Positions 32,699 through 41,755 of a DNA stretch of 64,000 nucleotides are shown here, one piece after another. How positions within the stretch are numbered: the stretch's first letter is position 1; each line of letters begins with the position of its first letter. A model generated the notes under the pieces. That model was not told where the DNA came from and searched no databases. It worked only from the letters and a program-made list of their open reading frames with translations. Source of the stretch: Ornithinibacillus bavariensis (GTDB lineage: Bacteria > Bacillota > Bacilli > Bacillales > Amphibacillaceae); the NCBI RefSeq assembly GCF_050433565.1, contig NZ_JBNPWZ010000001.1, positions 496,001-560,000 on the forward strand. Reading direction: 5' to 3'. A program made the position numbers and the translations under genes.

Positions 32699-33149
32699 TT
32701 AATTGTCCCCCCATCAATAACTTTTCCTTCACCTTAGCTACATAACTTCGCGTAATATATTCTTTATTTCCAGAATGAAAGTAAACACATAGATTTCCGT
32801 TAAAGGATAATTCGAATCGTTGTATCTGATTTAAATTACCGATCACCGATTTGGAGAATCGCATGTAATAATGGGGGATTAATATTTCTTCTACTTCATA
32901 AAGCTTCATTTTAAGTTCAATTTTCATTTCCTTGATTGCGGCAAAGACCTTTCTTTTTTCCGCATAGACATAATCAATATCTTTTGGATCAAGTAATACA
33001 GTTTGATCCTCAGCCACTCCAAACAATCGCTTTGGCTTTTGCTTCTTTAAAAGATTAATAAGTTCTTCTAATTCTTCAGACCAATTATTGGTTTTAATGG
33101 TAACGATCGTTTCTTCATGCTTCTCATCAATATCAATGTTTACCTTCAT
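32691..33149 (-). CDS. LytTR-family DNA-binding regulator without receiver
   Basis: A 152-aa protein: the N-terminal 45 residues have no known domain, and residues about 50-148 form a LytTR DNA-binding domain (IDYVYAEKRKVFAAIKEMKI, then PHYYMRFSKSVIGNLNQIQRFE and GNKEYITRSYVAKVKEKL). It has no phospho-receiver, so control is presumably by the DUF3021 partner or autoregulation. It lies downstream of an ABC-2 exporter, a frequent target of such pairs. Confidence 0.87.
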   Translation of the reverse strand: MKVNIDIDEKHEETIVTIKTNNWSEELEELINLLKKQKPKRLFGVAEDQTVLLDPKDIDYVYAEKRKVFAAIKEMKIELKMKLYEVEEILIPHYYMRFSKSVIGNLNQIQRFELSFNGNLCVYFHSGNKEYITRSYVAKVKEKLLMGGQLND

Positions 33150-33175
33150 TCTATTCCCCCTAACAAGATATCCGG

Positions 33176-33922
33176 TTAACCACGAGCTTGCTTTAAAAAT
33201 TTAGGGTAGCGTAATACAGCAAGTAAATAACCGCCACATCCAAAAGCCATAATGATAAGGACGGCTTGTAAGAAATCTTTATGAATTAATACTCCATTTA
33301 ATGCATCCTGAAATGCTTGATGAGCCCAGTACTGTGGCAGAAAATGTGCTATCGTTTGCAGGAAATCAGGCATAAATTTAAGTGGAACCCAAAGACCTCC
33401 AAGCATTGCTCCACCAAGCCCAATCACCTGTGTAAGGGCAATACCCATATTTTCAGTTTTGACAAGCAATGCTAGTGAAAGCCCAAATCCTGTAGCAGTG
33501 AACGCTAAGGCTAGTGATAAGAAAAGGAGCAAGAAAGGTTGCTCTATTGGAATTTGGTAAACTAGTTTTCCGAATACTAGCAATATAACAATTTGAATCC
33601 ATACTATAACCATATATGGAATCCATTTTCCAAGCAAATAGAATTTTGGAGTGATGGGTGTACTAGCAATTCTAGCTGTCATCCCTGTATCTTTATCTTT
33701 TAGAAATGTCGTAACCATGGAAATCATGATGAAAAATACAAACATTACTGCGTATCCTGGTATAATAGACATAATCACCTGTTGTTTAGTAGCTTCATCT
33801 GATCCTGATGTAAATATTGCAGTCGCTAGAATAATAAAAGCAATCGGTAAAATAAGCATCCAAAATAACAGACCATGATCCTGTAAATTTTTCTTCATTT
33901 CTAATAAAAACATAGCTCTCAT
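33176..33922 (-). CDS. ABC-2 type exporter permease
   Basis: A 248-aa ABC-2 permease with six predicted helices (start MRAMFLLEMKKNLQDHG; conserved VTTFLKDKDTGMTARIASTP and GLGGAMLGGLWVPLKFMPDF). It is translationally coupled to the ATPase gene, whose stop overlaps its ATG. The substrate is unknown; peptides, lipids or antibiotics are usual for this class. Confidence 0.87.
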   Translation of the reverse strand: MRAMFLLEMKKNLQDHGLLFWMLILPIAFIILATAIFTSGSDEATKQQVIMSIIPGYAVMFVFFIMISMVTTFLKDKDTGMTARIASTPITPKFYLLGKWIPYMVIVWIQIVILLVFGKLVYQIPIEQPFLLLFLSLALAFTATGFGLSLALLVKTENMGIALTQVIGLGGAMLGGLWVPLKFMPDFLQTIAHFLPQYWAHQAFQDALNGVLIHKDFLQAVLIIMAFGCGGYLLAVLRYPKFLKQARG

Positions 33923-34866
33923 TAAGACACCCCTCCTATCTTTGAACTCTCCTTAGAGGAGGAATGTACTCCCTCTCTTAGCTCACTTCCGGTTAACGTG
34001 AAAAAAACATCTTCTAATCGAGGCTTTACAAGCTCAAGTCTCTCTAGCTCGCTTGTGTTTGCCTGGTACATCAATAAGATTTGTTTCATGACAGCAATTG
34101 GCATTTCGGTCTTGATTAAGAATCCTTGCCTATATGCAGAGATTTGGCCGAGTTTATCTAATGCTGTTACTTGGAGATTCTTTGCTTTTACAAAAACTGA
34201 TGGGGTAGTATATTTTTGGATCAAGGTGGAAATATCCCCCTGTTCAACAATTTTTCCACAATCTAAAAAGGCAACCTTGTTACAAAGCTGTTCCACCTCT
34301 TCCATATAGTGTGTAGCATAGATGATCGTACAACCTGTCTCCTGTAGGTGTCGAATCATTTCGAAAATATGCCTTCGAGATTGTGGATCTATCCCAACAG
34401 TGGGTTCATCCATAATAATAAGCTTTGGTTGGTGCATTAGTGCACATCCAATATTCAATCTTCTTTTCATTCCCCCAGAGAAATGCAACACTTTATTCTT
34501 AGCATGACTAGATAAGCCAATTTCTTCTAACACTTCCGTCGCTCTTTTCTTAAGTTGTCTTCCGATTAGTCCATACAGTTTTCCGAAGAAACAAAGATTA
34601 CTATAAGCTGATATGCTTTGTTCCAAGCAGATTTCTTGAGGAACATATCCAAGTACTTTCTTTTGGAAAGTACTCTTAGTATTATTCAGCTGAACCTTGC
34701 CTTGATAATCTTGAATGATAGAGGCAAGAATCTTTAGTAAAGTAGATTTTCCAGCACCATTAGGTCCAACCAGTCCAATGCAGCTACCTGATGGAATGTC
34801 TAAAGATATATGCTCCAGTACCAACTTATTCCTATAATATTTTGTTACATCATGAATCACTAACAA
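33922..34866 (-). CDS. ABC exporter ATPase
   Basis: ABC-2 type ATPase, about 314 aa, with Walker A GPNGAGKSTLL, signature HFSGGMKRRL, Walker B LIIMDEPTVGID and switch His in IIYATHYMEE. TTG 34866 is preferred because GGCGG lies 8 bp upstream; GTG 34875 overlaps that site. It heads a four-gene unit (ATPase, permease, LytTR, DUF3021) that resembles inducible drug or peptide exporters. Confidence 0.9.
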   Translation of the reverse strand: MLVIHDVTKYYRNKLVLEHISLDIPSGSCIGLVGPNGAGKSTLLKILASIIQDYQGKVQLNNTKSTFQKKVLGYVPQEICLEQSISAYSNLCFFGKLYGLIGRQLKKRATEVLEEIGLSSHAKNKVLHFSGGMKRRLNIGCALMHQPKLIIMDEPTVGIDPQSRRHIFEMIRHLQETGCTIIYATHYMEEVEQLCNKVAFLDCGKIVEQGDISTLIQKYTTPSVFVKAKNLQVTALDKLGQISAYRQGFLIKTEMPIAVMKQILLMYQANTSELERLELVKPRLEDVFFTLTGSELREGVHSSSKESSKIGGVS

Positions 34867-35045
34867 TAAAATCACCGCCTTTTTATTTCATTATGGCAGT
34901 GAATAACTACCCTTTAAGATAAAAGGAATGATATGTCGTTAATATGGAATAAAATAACGGAAGTAATGTATGAAGTGGATTACTAAATGGGGATATAATA
35001 ATGTAAGTGAAGGCAGATCTCATAACTCTTTTGACACACAAATAA

Positions 35046-35073
35046 GGCATGATGAATAGCTATTCATCATGCC
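35046..35073. terminator. Perfect 13-bp hairpin, probable terminator
   Basis: GGCATGATGAATA (35046-35058) with its exact complement at 35061-35073. It lies between the convergent end of the chemoreceptor gene and the start region of the exporter operon. On the minus strand it is followed by TTATTTG, so it probably ends the chemoreceptor transcript. Confidence 0.65.
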
Positions 35074-35152
35074 CGTCTACTTATAACTTTTTTCGTAATT
35101 AATATTGAAAGAAAGTAAGTTATGCAGAATTTTTACTCGTGAATATTTACAA

Positions 35153-37225
35153 TTAAAGCTTAAACTGGTGAATCAAATCGTTTAGCTCTTCAGCAGATTT
35201 AGCAAGGTGATCAGAGCTACTTGCTACTTCCTCCATAGAGCTAGAGGTTTGCTCTGATGTAGCAGATACTTGTTCAACACCTGCAGCCGCTTCCTCTGAA
35301 ATAGCAGCAATTTCTTGTACAGCACCATTCATTTCTTGTGTACCTGTAGCAACTGTAGTTAGAGCTTCTGAAATTTCTTGTATATGATGAACCATCTCAT
35401 TGATAGCTTTTTGTATTTCATTAAAAGTTTCAGCAGTCATTTTTATTTGGTTTGTACCTTTTTCTACCTCATTATACCCATCTTGTAAAGCTATTGTTAC
35501 GGAATTTGATTCCATCTTAATATCCTCAACAATATCAGTTATATTGGAAACGGAGTTGGATACTTGTTCTGCTAATCTTCTAACCTCATCAGCAACAACA
35601 GCAAATCCCTTTCCATGTTCTCCGGCTCTTGCAGCTTCAATTGCGGCATTTAATGCAAGTAGATTTGTTTGTTCAGCTATATCATTTATAAGAGAGACTA
35701 AATTAGATATTTTTTGAGATTGTTTATTTAATGATCCTACCTTTTGAACGGTATCTTGGAAAACCTTGTTAATTTTAACCATTTCTTCAGAGGACATTTT
35801 CATTAAATTACTACCTTTATCTGTCAAGTTGAGAACGGTCTTGGATGAGAGGTTAATTCGTTCTCCTCTTTCATCCGCAGTTTGTACCCTATTAGCAAAT
35901 GTACTCATAACATTGGAGAGCTCGCTAGTCTGATTTGCCTGTGATTCTGCTCCTAAGGATAATTCGTGCATGGTTGTGGCAATCTGCTCAGAACCTGCTT
36001 TTACTTCATTCGCTGATTGAGTCAATTCTTCACTTTGTGTACTTACCGTATCCGACACCAAGCTAATCTTATAAAGTAAATCTCGTATCGAATGATTCAT
36101 TTTGTTTATCGATTGAACCAACTGACCAATTTCATCGTTAGATTTAGTTTGTAGTTCCTCTTGACTTAAGTCGCCAGATGCCAGTAATTTCATGCGTTCT
36201 GTAATATGAGGTATTGCCTTAAGCATTTGTTTTATTAGGATAAATACTACAATCATTAAAATAACGCATGCTATTCCGAATAGCATTACCATAGTTATCG
36301 TGTAGGAATGAAGAATATCCAAGGCATTCTTTTCAGGAATTGACGTTCCAACTGACCATCCAGTTGTAGATACTGGTGCATATCCTATATATTCCTGTTG
36401 GTTATTGACCTCACTTAAACGTAGCCCTTTTTCGCCTTCAATCATTTGAGTACCTATTTCCCCTAAGTCCCCTGACATATTTTGCAGCTCTTCTTGTAAT
36501 ATTAACTCTTTGTTTGGGTGATAAAGAATGGTACCATCACTTGATAATAAAAAGGAATAGCCGCCTTCTCCTAATTTATATGATTGCATTGTCTCTGGAA
36601 GTCCATCTAGAAATATATCGATTGCCACAATGCCGATAGGTTGATTATCTACTTTAATAGGTTGCATCACACTTAAAATTATTTTGCCAAATACTTCATC
36701 CATATACGGTTCGGTGAAGTACACATCATCTTTAGCTAAAGCAGGTTCATACCATGGACGACTAGCAATATCGAAGCTAGGGTCAGATAATACATTGTTA
36801 CTTCCAATCAAATAATTTCCTTTATTACTGGCTACCCAAGCCATTGCAATGGAATCGTTATTTTTCACTATTTCATCAAGTGTTTTCGACACATCATCAA
36901 AGTATGAATTGTCTTTTACGTCATCTCTTGATTTTGCAGTATCTAATAATCTGATTACTTCTTGATTTGTAGCAAACTGCTTAATTATAGCCCCTTTTTC
37001 CGCAAAAAGGCTATCAACTTGGGCTGCAATCGCTTCACTCTTCGTTGATAGTTCTGTTTCTACGTTATTTACTAACAATGATCTCGTATACGAAAAAATT
37101 ATCGATCCTGTAATAGAAAAAATAACGACGATCATCATCAGCAATATGAAAGCTACCTTCATCGAGATACTATTTCGAATCCTACCAAATCCTTTTGTAT
37201 TACTATCCCTACCTTTTTCCATCAT
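35153..37225 (-). CDS. Methyl-accepting chemotaxis protein, dCache sensor
   Basis: A chemoreceptor of about 690 aa. Membrane helix 1 (VAFILLMMIVVIFSITGSII) is followed by an extracellular dCache-type domain (about 50-290, with SRPWYEPALAKDDVYFTEPY), helix 2, HAMP (QMLKAIPHITERMKLLASGD) and the signalling domain with the hairpin tip EQTNLLALNAAIEAARAGEH. ATG 37225 follows GAGGTG; GTG 37231 lies within that site. A sigma-D type promoter is seen at 37291-37316. The dCache SRPWY pattern is typical of amino-acid or other small-ligand sensors. Confidence 0.92.
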   Translation of the reverse strand: MMEKGRDSNTKGFGRIRNSISMKVAFILLMMIVVIFSITGSIIFSYTRSLLVNNVETELSTKSEAIAAQVDSLFAEKGAIIKQFATNQEVIRLLDTAKSRDDVKDNSYFDDVSKTLDEIVKNNDSIAMAWVASNKGNYLIGSNNVLSDPSFDIASRPWYEPALAKDDVYFTEPYMDEVFGKIILSVMQPIKVDNQPIGIVAIDIFLDGLPETMQSYKLGEGGYSFLLSSDGTILYHPNKELILQEELQNMSGDLGEIGTQMIEGEKGLRLSEVNNQQEYIGYAPVSTTGWSVGTSIPEKNALDILHSYTITMVMLFGIACVILMIVVFILIKQMLKAIPHITERMKLLASGDLSQEELQTKSNDEIGQLVQSINKMNHSIRDLLYKISLVSDTVSTQSEELTQSANEVKAGSEQIATTMHELSLGAESQANQTSELSNVMSTFANRVQTADERGERINLSSKTVLNLTDKGSNLMKMSSEEMVKINKVFQDTVQKVGSLNKQSQKISNLVSLINDIAEQTNLLALNAAIEAARAGEHGKGFAVVADEVRRLAEQVSNSVSNITDIVEDIKMESNSVTIALQDGYNEVEKGTNQIKMTAETFNEIQKAINEMVHHIQEISEALTTVATGTQEMNGAVQEIAAISEEAAAGVEQVSATSEQTSSSMEEVASSSDHLAKSAEELNDLIHQFKL

Positions 37226-37290
37226 TTTCACCTCGTTGTTTTCCCCTGTTGAACATTTTTCATCTTTCTCCCATTAAGGTCACTTTTGGT

Positions 37291-37316
37291 TTATCGGCTA
37301 AATTAACATATTTTTG
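37291..37316 (-). promoter_or_regulatory. Sigma-D promoter of the chemoreceptor gene
   Basis: On the minus strand, CAAA - 14 bp - GCCGATAA. The -10 element is a perfect sigma-D box and the -35 differs from TAAA by one base. It is about 65 bp upstream of the chemoreceptor start. Confidence 0.7.
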
Positions 37317-37500
37317 AATGATATTAAAAAAAATAGAGCTAATATATTGAGATACCATTAGTTACCTCCTACATTCAATTATTTGAAATAGTTAACGAAT
37401 TAATTGAATATTTTTAAAAATATACTGTAAAAATTTTTATAACATGTTACATTACGAAATGTAACAACAAATATCAATAAAGAAGGGAAGAAACAGTCGT

Positions 37501-37950
37501 ATGAAGTTTAGAGAAGAAGTCATTCCAAACCATCGAATAGCTTATATGCGGAGAGTTGGTCCATATGGTCCAGCAAATAGCGAGGTAATGGAGCGTTTGA
37601 AAAAGTGGGCGAAGGAGAAAGGTCTTTTTAAATCCGCAGCAATACTAGCAATCTCACAAGATGATCCGAAAACAACAAAACCTGAACATTGTAGATTTGA
37701 TGCTTGTATTGTCCTTCCAGACAATTATCAACTAGACGATTCAATCCATGAGGGGGAACTCTCTGGAGGGAAATATCTTATTTTTGAAGTGGAACATACA
37801 GATAAAGCGATTCAAGAAGCATACACTAAGATTTTTCCAATTTTATTTAGTAATGGCTATCAGTTAGAAAACAAACCGATTATAGAAAGATACATTGCTG
37901 AAGTGACCGATAACCCTTTTAGCGAAATATGTGTACCGATTAAACCCTAG
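37501..37950 (+). CDS. GyrI-like (AraC effector-binding) protein
   Basis: A 149-aa stand-alone GyrI-like domain: VIPNHRIAYMRRVGPYGPAN at the start, FDACIVLPDNYQLDD in the middle, and GGKYLIFEVEHTDKAIQEAY toward the end. Such domains bind small molecules; they occur alone or fused to AraC-type DNA-binding domains. No DNA-binding part is present here. The ATG has GAAGGGAAG upstream. Confidence 0.85.
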   Translation: MKFREEVIPNHRIAYMRRVGPYGPANSEVMERLKKWAKEKGLFKSAAILAISQDDPKTTKPEHCRFDACIVLPDNYQLDDSIHEGELSGGKYLIFEVEHTDKAIQEAYTKIFPILFSNGYQLENKPIIERYIAEVTDNPFSEICVPIKP

Positions 37951-38189
37951 TGATTTGATTACTCTATTTTCCCATATAAAAAATAATAAAATAAATATAA
38001 AAAAACTATTGAATAGCATGCCCAATCGTGCTATATTTTTTTTAGCATTGTAATAAAATCTATTTGAATAGATATGGAGCTTTGCAAATTTTTCATGTCT
38101 GATAATAGTAATGCATACATTATTGGGGAAAGGATAGTAGCTTTTATAAAAAATTAGTTGTTGATTTTTGGTAATGTTGAATAGATTCA

Positions 38190-38265
38190 CCGAACAGTAC
38201 GCACCCAACGGGGAAGGAAAAATCGCGTGGCGATGCCTTTACCTGGTAGAGAAGGGTGTATTTTT
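38190..38265 (+). ncRNA. Candidate structured RNA upstream of potA
   Basis: In a 525-bp gene-free interval, GCACCC (about 38200) pairs with GGGTGT (about 38254), enclosing AAGG/CCTT and a perfect hairpin ATCGC-GTG-GCGAT. A T-run follows. The stretch is GC-rich in AT-rich surroundings. I could not match it to a riboswitch family known to me. It lies about 210 bp before potA and could be a leader element or a small RNA. The rest of the interval holds no ORF. Confidence 0.4.
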
Positions 38266-38475
38266 AATGCCAAAAATTATGACTGATTGTCATTCTTTCT
38301 CTAATAAACGATGAAAAATGTCAAAAAACAGTACTTTTTTCCTCTGTTTTTGAATAGCAAAACACAGCAAGGAAAAAGTAATGATTACGCAATGCTTCAA
38401 AATTGCAGGCGCGAATAGTGGAGAAAATTCACTTACCTCATAGGAAACAAAGAAATAAAGGAAACGGAGGGAAGC

Positions 38476-39552
38476 ATGTTGGGTGTTCAAATGGTAAAGC
38501 TGGAACATGTAACAAAAGAGTTTGACGACACAACAGTAGTGGATGACTTGAACTTGGATATTAAGGCTGGGGAGTTCTTAACCTTACTCGGCCCATCAGG
38601 ATGTGGAAAAACAACCACATTACGGATGATTGCTGGCTTTGAAAAGCCGACTTCTGGAAAGATTCTTTTAAATGGTAATCAAGTAGATGATATGGAGCCA
38701 TATAAGCGGGAAGTCAATACTGTTTTTCAAAGCTACTCTCTATTTCCTCATATGAATGTATACGATAATGTCGCCTTCGGATTGAAAATGAAGAAGGTCG
38801 GTAAGGAAGAGATTAAAGAGCGAGTTACCAAAGCACTGAAGCTTGTACAATTAGAAGAATATGGGACTCGTAAGCCAAAGCAGCTTAGTGGTGGCCAGCA
38901 ACAACGTATTGCAATTGCCCGAGCAATTGTGAATAATCCTAAGGTGCTCTTACTTGATGAGCCACTTGGTGCCCTGGATTTAAAGCTACGTAAACAAATG
39001 CAACTGGAATTGAAACATCTGCAACAGACACTAAATATTACGTTTATTTATGTAACACATGATCAAGAAGAAGCATTAACAATGTCTGATCGTATCGTAG
39101 TTATGAATAAAGGGAAAATTGAGCAGATAGGTACACCGCGTGAAATATATGAAAAACCGAGAACGCGATTTGTCGCTGATTTCATCGGTCAAACGAACAT
39201 CTTAGACGGTAATGTTTCGGCGGTAAATGGTGACATGGCAACATTGGAACTAGCAGATCAAACGATTGAAATTCCTAATTCGTCCGAAGTGGCTTTGAAG
39301 GAGCATGCATTCCTCTCTGTCCGACCAGAAAAAATGAAAGTTAGTAATACTCCAATTGAGGGTCCTATAAATTTAAAATGTACCTTCAAGGAGAAGATAT
39401 ACGTTGGCTCCGTTACGAAGATTGTTGTTCGTTTATCAGATGGTAAAGAACTCACGATCAATGAGTCTCATGAAAATATTGCGGAATTAACGAATAATAA
39501 TGATGTGTATGTAAGCTGGAACCCTGAAAATGCAGTTATGCTTATAAAATAA
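38476..39552 (+). CDS. potA: Spermidine/putrescine ABC transporter ATPase PotA
   Basis: A 358-aa importer ATPase: Walker A GPSGCGKTTTLR, signature LSGGQQQRIAIARA, Walker B VLLLDEPLGALD and H-loop THDQEEALTMSD. A C-terminal TOBE domain (from about residue 270) ends in NVYVSWNPENAVML-like sequence. PotA drives polyamine uptake through PotB and PotC. ATG 38476 has GGAGGG upstream. The substrate is assigned because potD, potC and potB follow. Confidence 0.92.
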   Translation: MLGVQMVKLEHVTKEFDDTTVVDDLNLDIKAGEFLTLLGPSGCGKTTTLRMIAGFEKPTSGKILLNGNQVDDMEPYKREVNTVFQSYSLFPHMNVYDNVAFGLKMKKVGKEEIKERVTKALKLVQLEEYGTRKPKQLSGGQQQRIAIARAIVNNPKVLLLDEPLGALDLKLRKQMQLELKHLQQTLNITFIYVTHDQEEALTMSDRIVVMNKGKIEQIGTPREIYEKPRTRFVADFIGQTNILDGNVSAVNGDMATLELADQTIEIPNSSEVALKEHAFLSVRPEKMKVSNTPIEGPINLKCTFKEKIYVGSVTKIVVRLSDGKELTINESHENIAELTNNNDVYVSWNPENAVMLIK

Positions 39553-39614
39553 TATATAGTAATGCTGTCCATCTATGACAGTAACCTAATTTAATTGATT
39601 GGAGATGGGAAGGA

Positions 39615-40679
39615 TTGAAAAAGCTTTTTCTATTTGGACTTTTAAGTATGATGATATTATTTCTAGCAGCATGTGGCTCCGATAAAGAGGACAACGCTAG
39701 TGGGGAAAAGAAATTAAGTGATAAGCTGTATGTATTTAATTGGAGTGAGTACATTCCACAAGAAGTACTAGATGATTTCGAAAAGGAATTTGGGGTAGAT
39801 GTCGTTTATTCTACTTATAACTCTAACCATGAAATGCTTACAAAGGTACAAAGTGGAACTGTTGCTTATGATTTAGTTTTCCCTTCAGATTATTATGTAA
39901 AGCAAATGGTTGATAATGATTTGCTGCTAGAAATTGATTTTGATAATATTCCTAACTATAAAAATATTGGAGATGCATGGCATGATATGCCATTTGATCC
40001 AGACAATAAATATTCCGTACCATTTATGTACGGTTATGACGGAATTGCTTATAATAAAGAATTCATTAAAGAACCTCCTACAAGCTGGGCAGACCTATGG
40101 AACCCAGAATATAAAGGGAAAGTTGCACTACTAGAGGAGTCTAAAGAAGTATCAAATATGCTTCAGCAGCTATTAGGTAATGATATGAATGATCCTACTA
40201 AAGAACAGCTAGAGGAAGGATTTAATAAATTAAAAGAAGTAGTTCCAAATGTATTAGCATTTGATGCAACACCATCTGATCGATTAGTTAGTGGTGAAGT
40301 ATGGATTGCACATGCATACTCTGGTTCTGCATCTACTGCTTGGTTAGAGAATGAAAACATCGATTTTGTTCTTCCTAAAGAGGGTGGAATTGTGTGGCTA
40401 GATGCTATGGCAATTCCAAAAACAGCTAAGAATAAATACACGGCTGAAGTGTTTATTAACTACTTGCTACGTCCAGAAGTAAGTAAAAAGCTTTCGGAAT
40501 TTATCCCTTATGGAAATCCGAATGATGAAGCATTGAAGATTTTACCAGATGAAATTAAAAATAGCCCTGGAATGCAATTCCCTGATGAAGTCATCAAAAA
40601 TGCGAAGTGGAACCTTCCACTTGATACAGAGCGGACACAATACATGAACCGTTTATTCCAGGAAGCTAAGGTTGAATAA
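39615..40679 (+). CDS. potD: Spermidine/putrescine-binding lipoprotein PotD
   Basis: A polyamine-binding protein of 354 aa. The signal peptide MKKLFLFGLLSMMILF ends in lipobox LAAC, and VFNWSEYIPQEVLDDFEKEF is the typical PotD/PotF start. Family landmarks FPSDYYVKQM, PYGYDG-like FMYGYDGIAYN and VWLDAMAIPKTAKN follow. TTG 39615 is preceded by GGGAAGGA. In most species potD is last in the operon; here it lies second. Confidence 0.92.
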   Translation: MKKLFLFGLLSMMILFLAACGSDKEDNASGEKKLSDKLYVFNWSEYIPQEVLDDFEKEFGVDVVYSTYNSNHEMLTKVQSGTVAYDLVFPSDYYVKQMVDNDLLLEIDFDNIPNYKNIGDAWHDMPFDPDNKYSVPFMYGYDGIAYNKEFIKEPPTSWADLWNPEYKGKVALLEESKEVSNMLQQLLGNDMNDPTKEQLEEGFNKLKEVVPNVLAFDATPSDRLVSGEVWIAHAYSGSASTAWLENENIDFVLPKEGGIVWLDAMAIPKTAKNKYTAEVFINYLLRPEVSKKLSEFIPYGNPNDEALKILPDEIKNSPGMQFPDEVIKNAKWNLPLDTERTQYMNRLFQEAKVE

Positions 40680-40693
40680 TTCAGAATTTCATA

Positions 40694-40742
40694 GAGAGGC
40701 TGTCTTAAGTTAAGGTTTATTACTTACTTAGGACATCCTCTT
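40694..40742 (+). terminator. Imperfect hairpin after potD
   Basis: AGAGGCTGTCTTAAGT pairs imperfectly with ACTTAGGACATCCTCT around a loop of about 13 bases; TTCTC follows. It may reduce readthrough from potAD into potCB. Confidence 0.55.
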
Positions 40743-40749
40743 CTCATAT

Positions 40750-40935
40750 GTTTATTACGAAGTTGTCTAGCTTCATGTGTCAATCACTAGCGGACTCCTT
40801 CAGTTCAAGATAATTCTACATTAACTTTTGATAAAAGGAATGTCGACTAAAATCGGTCGTTACGGCCAACGTCGACCCACCTGGCATTGCCAGGCACAGT
40901 TAGTACGTCTATACCCGGGCGTCTTATGCTTTTCT
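40750..40935. repeat. Bacillaceae-type intergenic repeat between potD and potC
   Basis: A GC-richer block with nested inverted repeats: GTCGAC at 40842-40847 and 40871-40876, and CCTGGC-ATT-GCCAGG at 40880-40894. The string GTTGTCTAGCTTC at the left and CACCTGGCATTGCCAGGCAC at the right resemble a dispersed repeat I know from Bacillaceae intergenic regions. It contains no ORF and separates potAD from potCB. Confidence 0.55.
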
Positions 40936-40957
40936 AATAGGAAGGTAGGTGGAAAAT

Positions 40958-41755
40958 GTGAGAGCTAGAACGAAGAAAATATTATTTTCGTTTTCCCTAC
41001 TCGTCTTTTTATTCTTTTATATCCCTATTTTATTTGTGATTATATTTTCATTTAATGATTCTAAGCTAGGAACGGTTTGGACCGGCTTTACCCTAGAATG
41101 GTATGGTTCATTATTTAAGAACAGCCAACTAATTGGAGCGACATTAAGTAGCTTATATATAGCGGTTATTACCACTATTATTGCTACCATTTTAGGTACT
41201 CTTGCAGCATTAGCATTACATCGCTATACCTTTATTGGTAAGAAATCTGTTGAGTTTCTATTTTATATTCCGGTTGTTATTCCGGATATTGTTGTTGCGG
41301 TAGCATTGCTTGCAATTTATGGACTACTAAATATGTCTTTAGGCTTGAATACAGCAATTCCCGGTCATGTTGCCATCACGATTTCCTATGTAATGCTAGT
41401 CGTTTTAGCTAGATTATCCTCCTTTGATAGTTCACTTGAAGAAGCGGCAAAGGACTTAGGTGCAAACGAATGGCAGACCTTTTGGAGAGTAACATTTCCA
41501 CTCATTTTTCCTGGGATAATGGCTGGAGCATTGTTAGCATTTACCATTTCATTAGATGAATTTGTCATTTCGTTCTTTACTTTAGGGCCTGGTAGTAATA
41601 CGTTACCGGTACTTGTTTATTCGATGGTACGTCTAGGCGTTTCACCAGAGGTTAACGCATTATCGACGATCATCATATTATTAATGGTAATTGTCGTAGT
41701 AGTGGTAGGACTAAGAATGAGGAAGGGGGAAAATTTAAATGAGAAAAAGCTTTAA
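40958..41755 (+). CDS. potC: Spermidine/putrescine permease PotC
   Basis: A 265-aa permease with six predicted helices. The PotC-type start (SLLVFLFFYIPILFVIIFSFN, WTGFTLEWYGSLFKN) and EAA loop EEAAKDLGANEWQTFWRVTFPL are clear. GTG 40958 follows AGGTGG; GTG 40949 overlaps that site. The end of the gene overlaps potB by 17 bp. Confidence 0.9.
   Translation: MRARTKKILFSFSLLVFLFFYIPILFVIIFSFNDSKLGTVWTGFTLEWYGSLFKNSQLIGATLSSLYIAVITTIIATILGTLAALALHRYTFIGKKSVEFLFYIPVVIPDIVVAVALLAIYGLLNMSLGLNTAIPGHVAITISYVMLVVLARLSSFDSSLEEAAKDLGANEWQTFWRVTFPLIFPGIMAGALLAFTISLDEFVISFFTLGPGSNTLPVLVYSMVRLGVSPEVNALSTIIILLMVIVVVVVGLRMRKGENLNEKKL

Noticed and set aside
32691..33149. LytTR protein as part of a two-component system
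   Set aside because: There is no receiver domain and no histidine kinase nearby; the DUF3021 partner explains the layout better.
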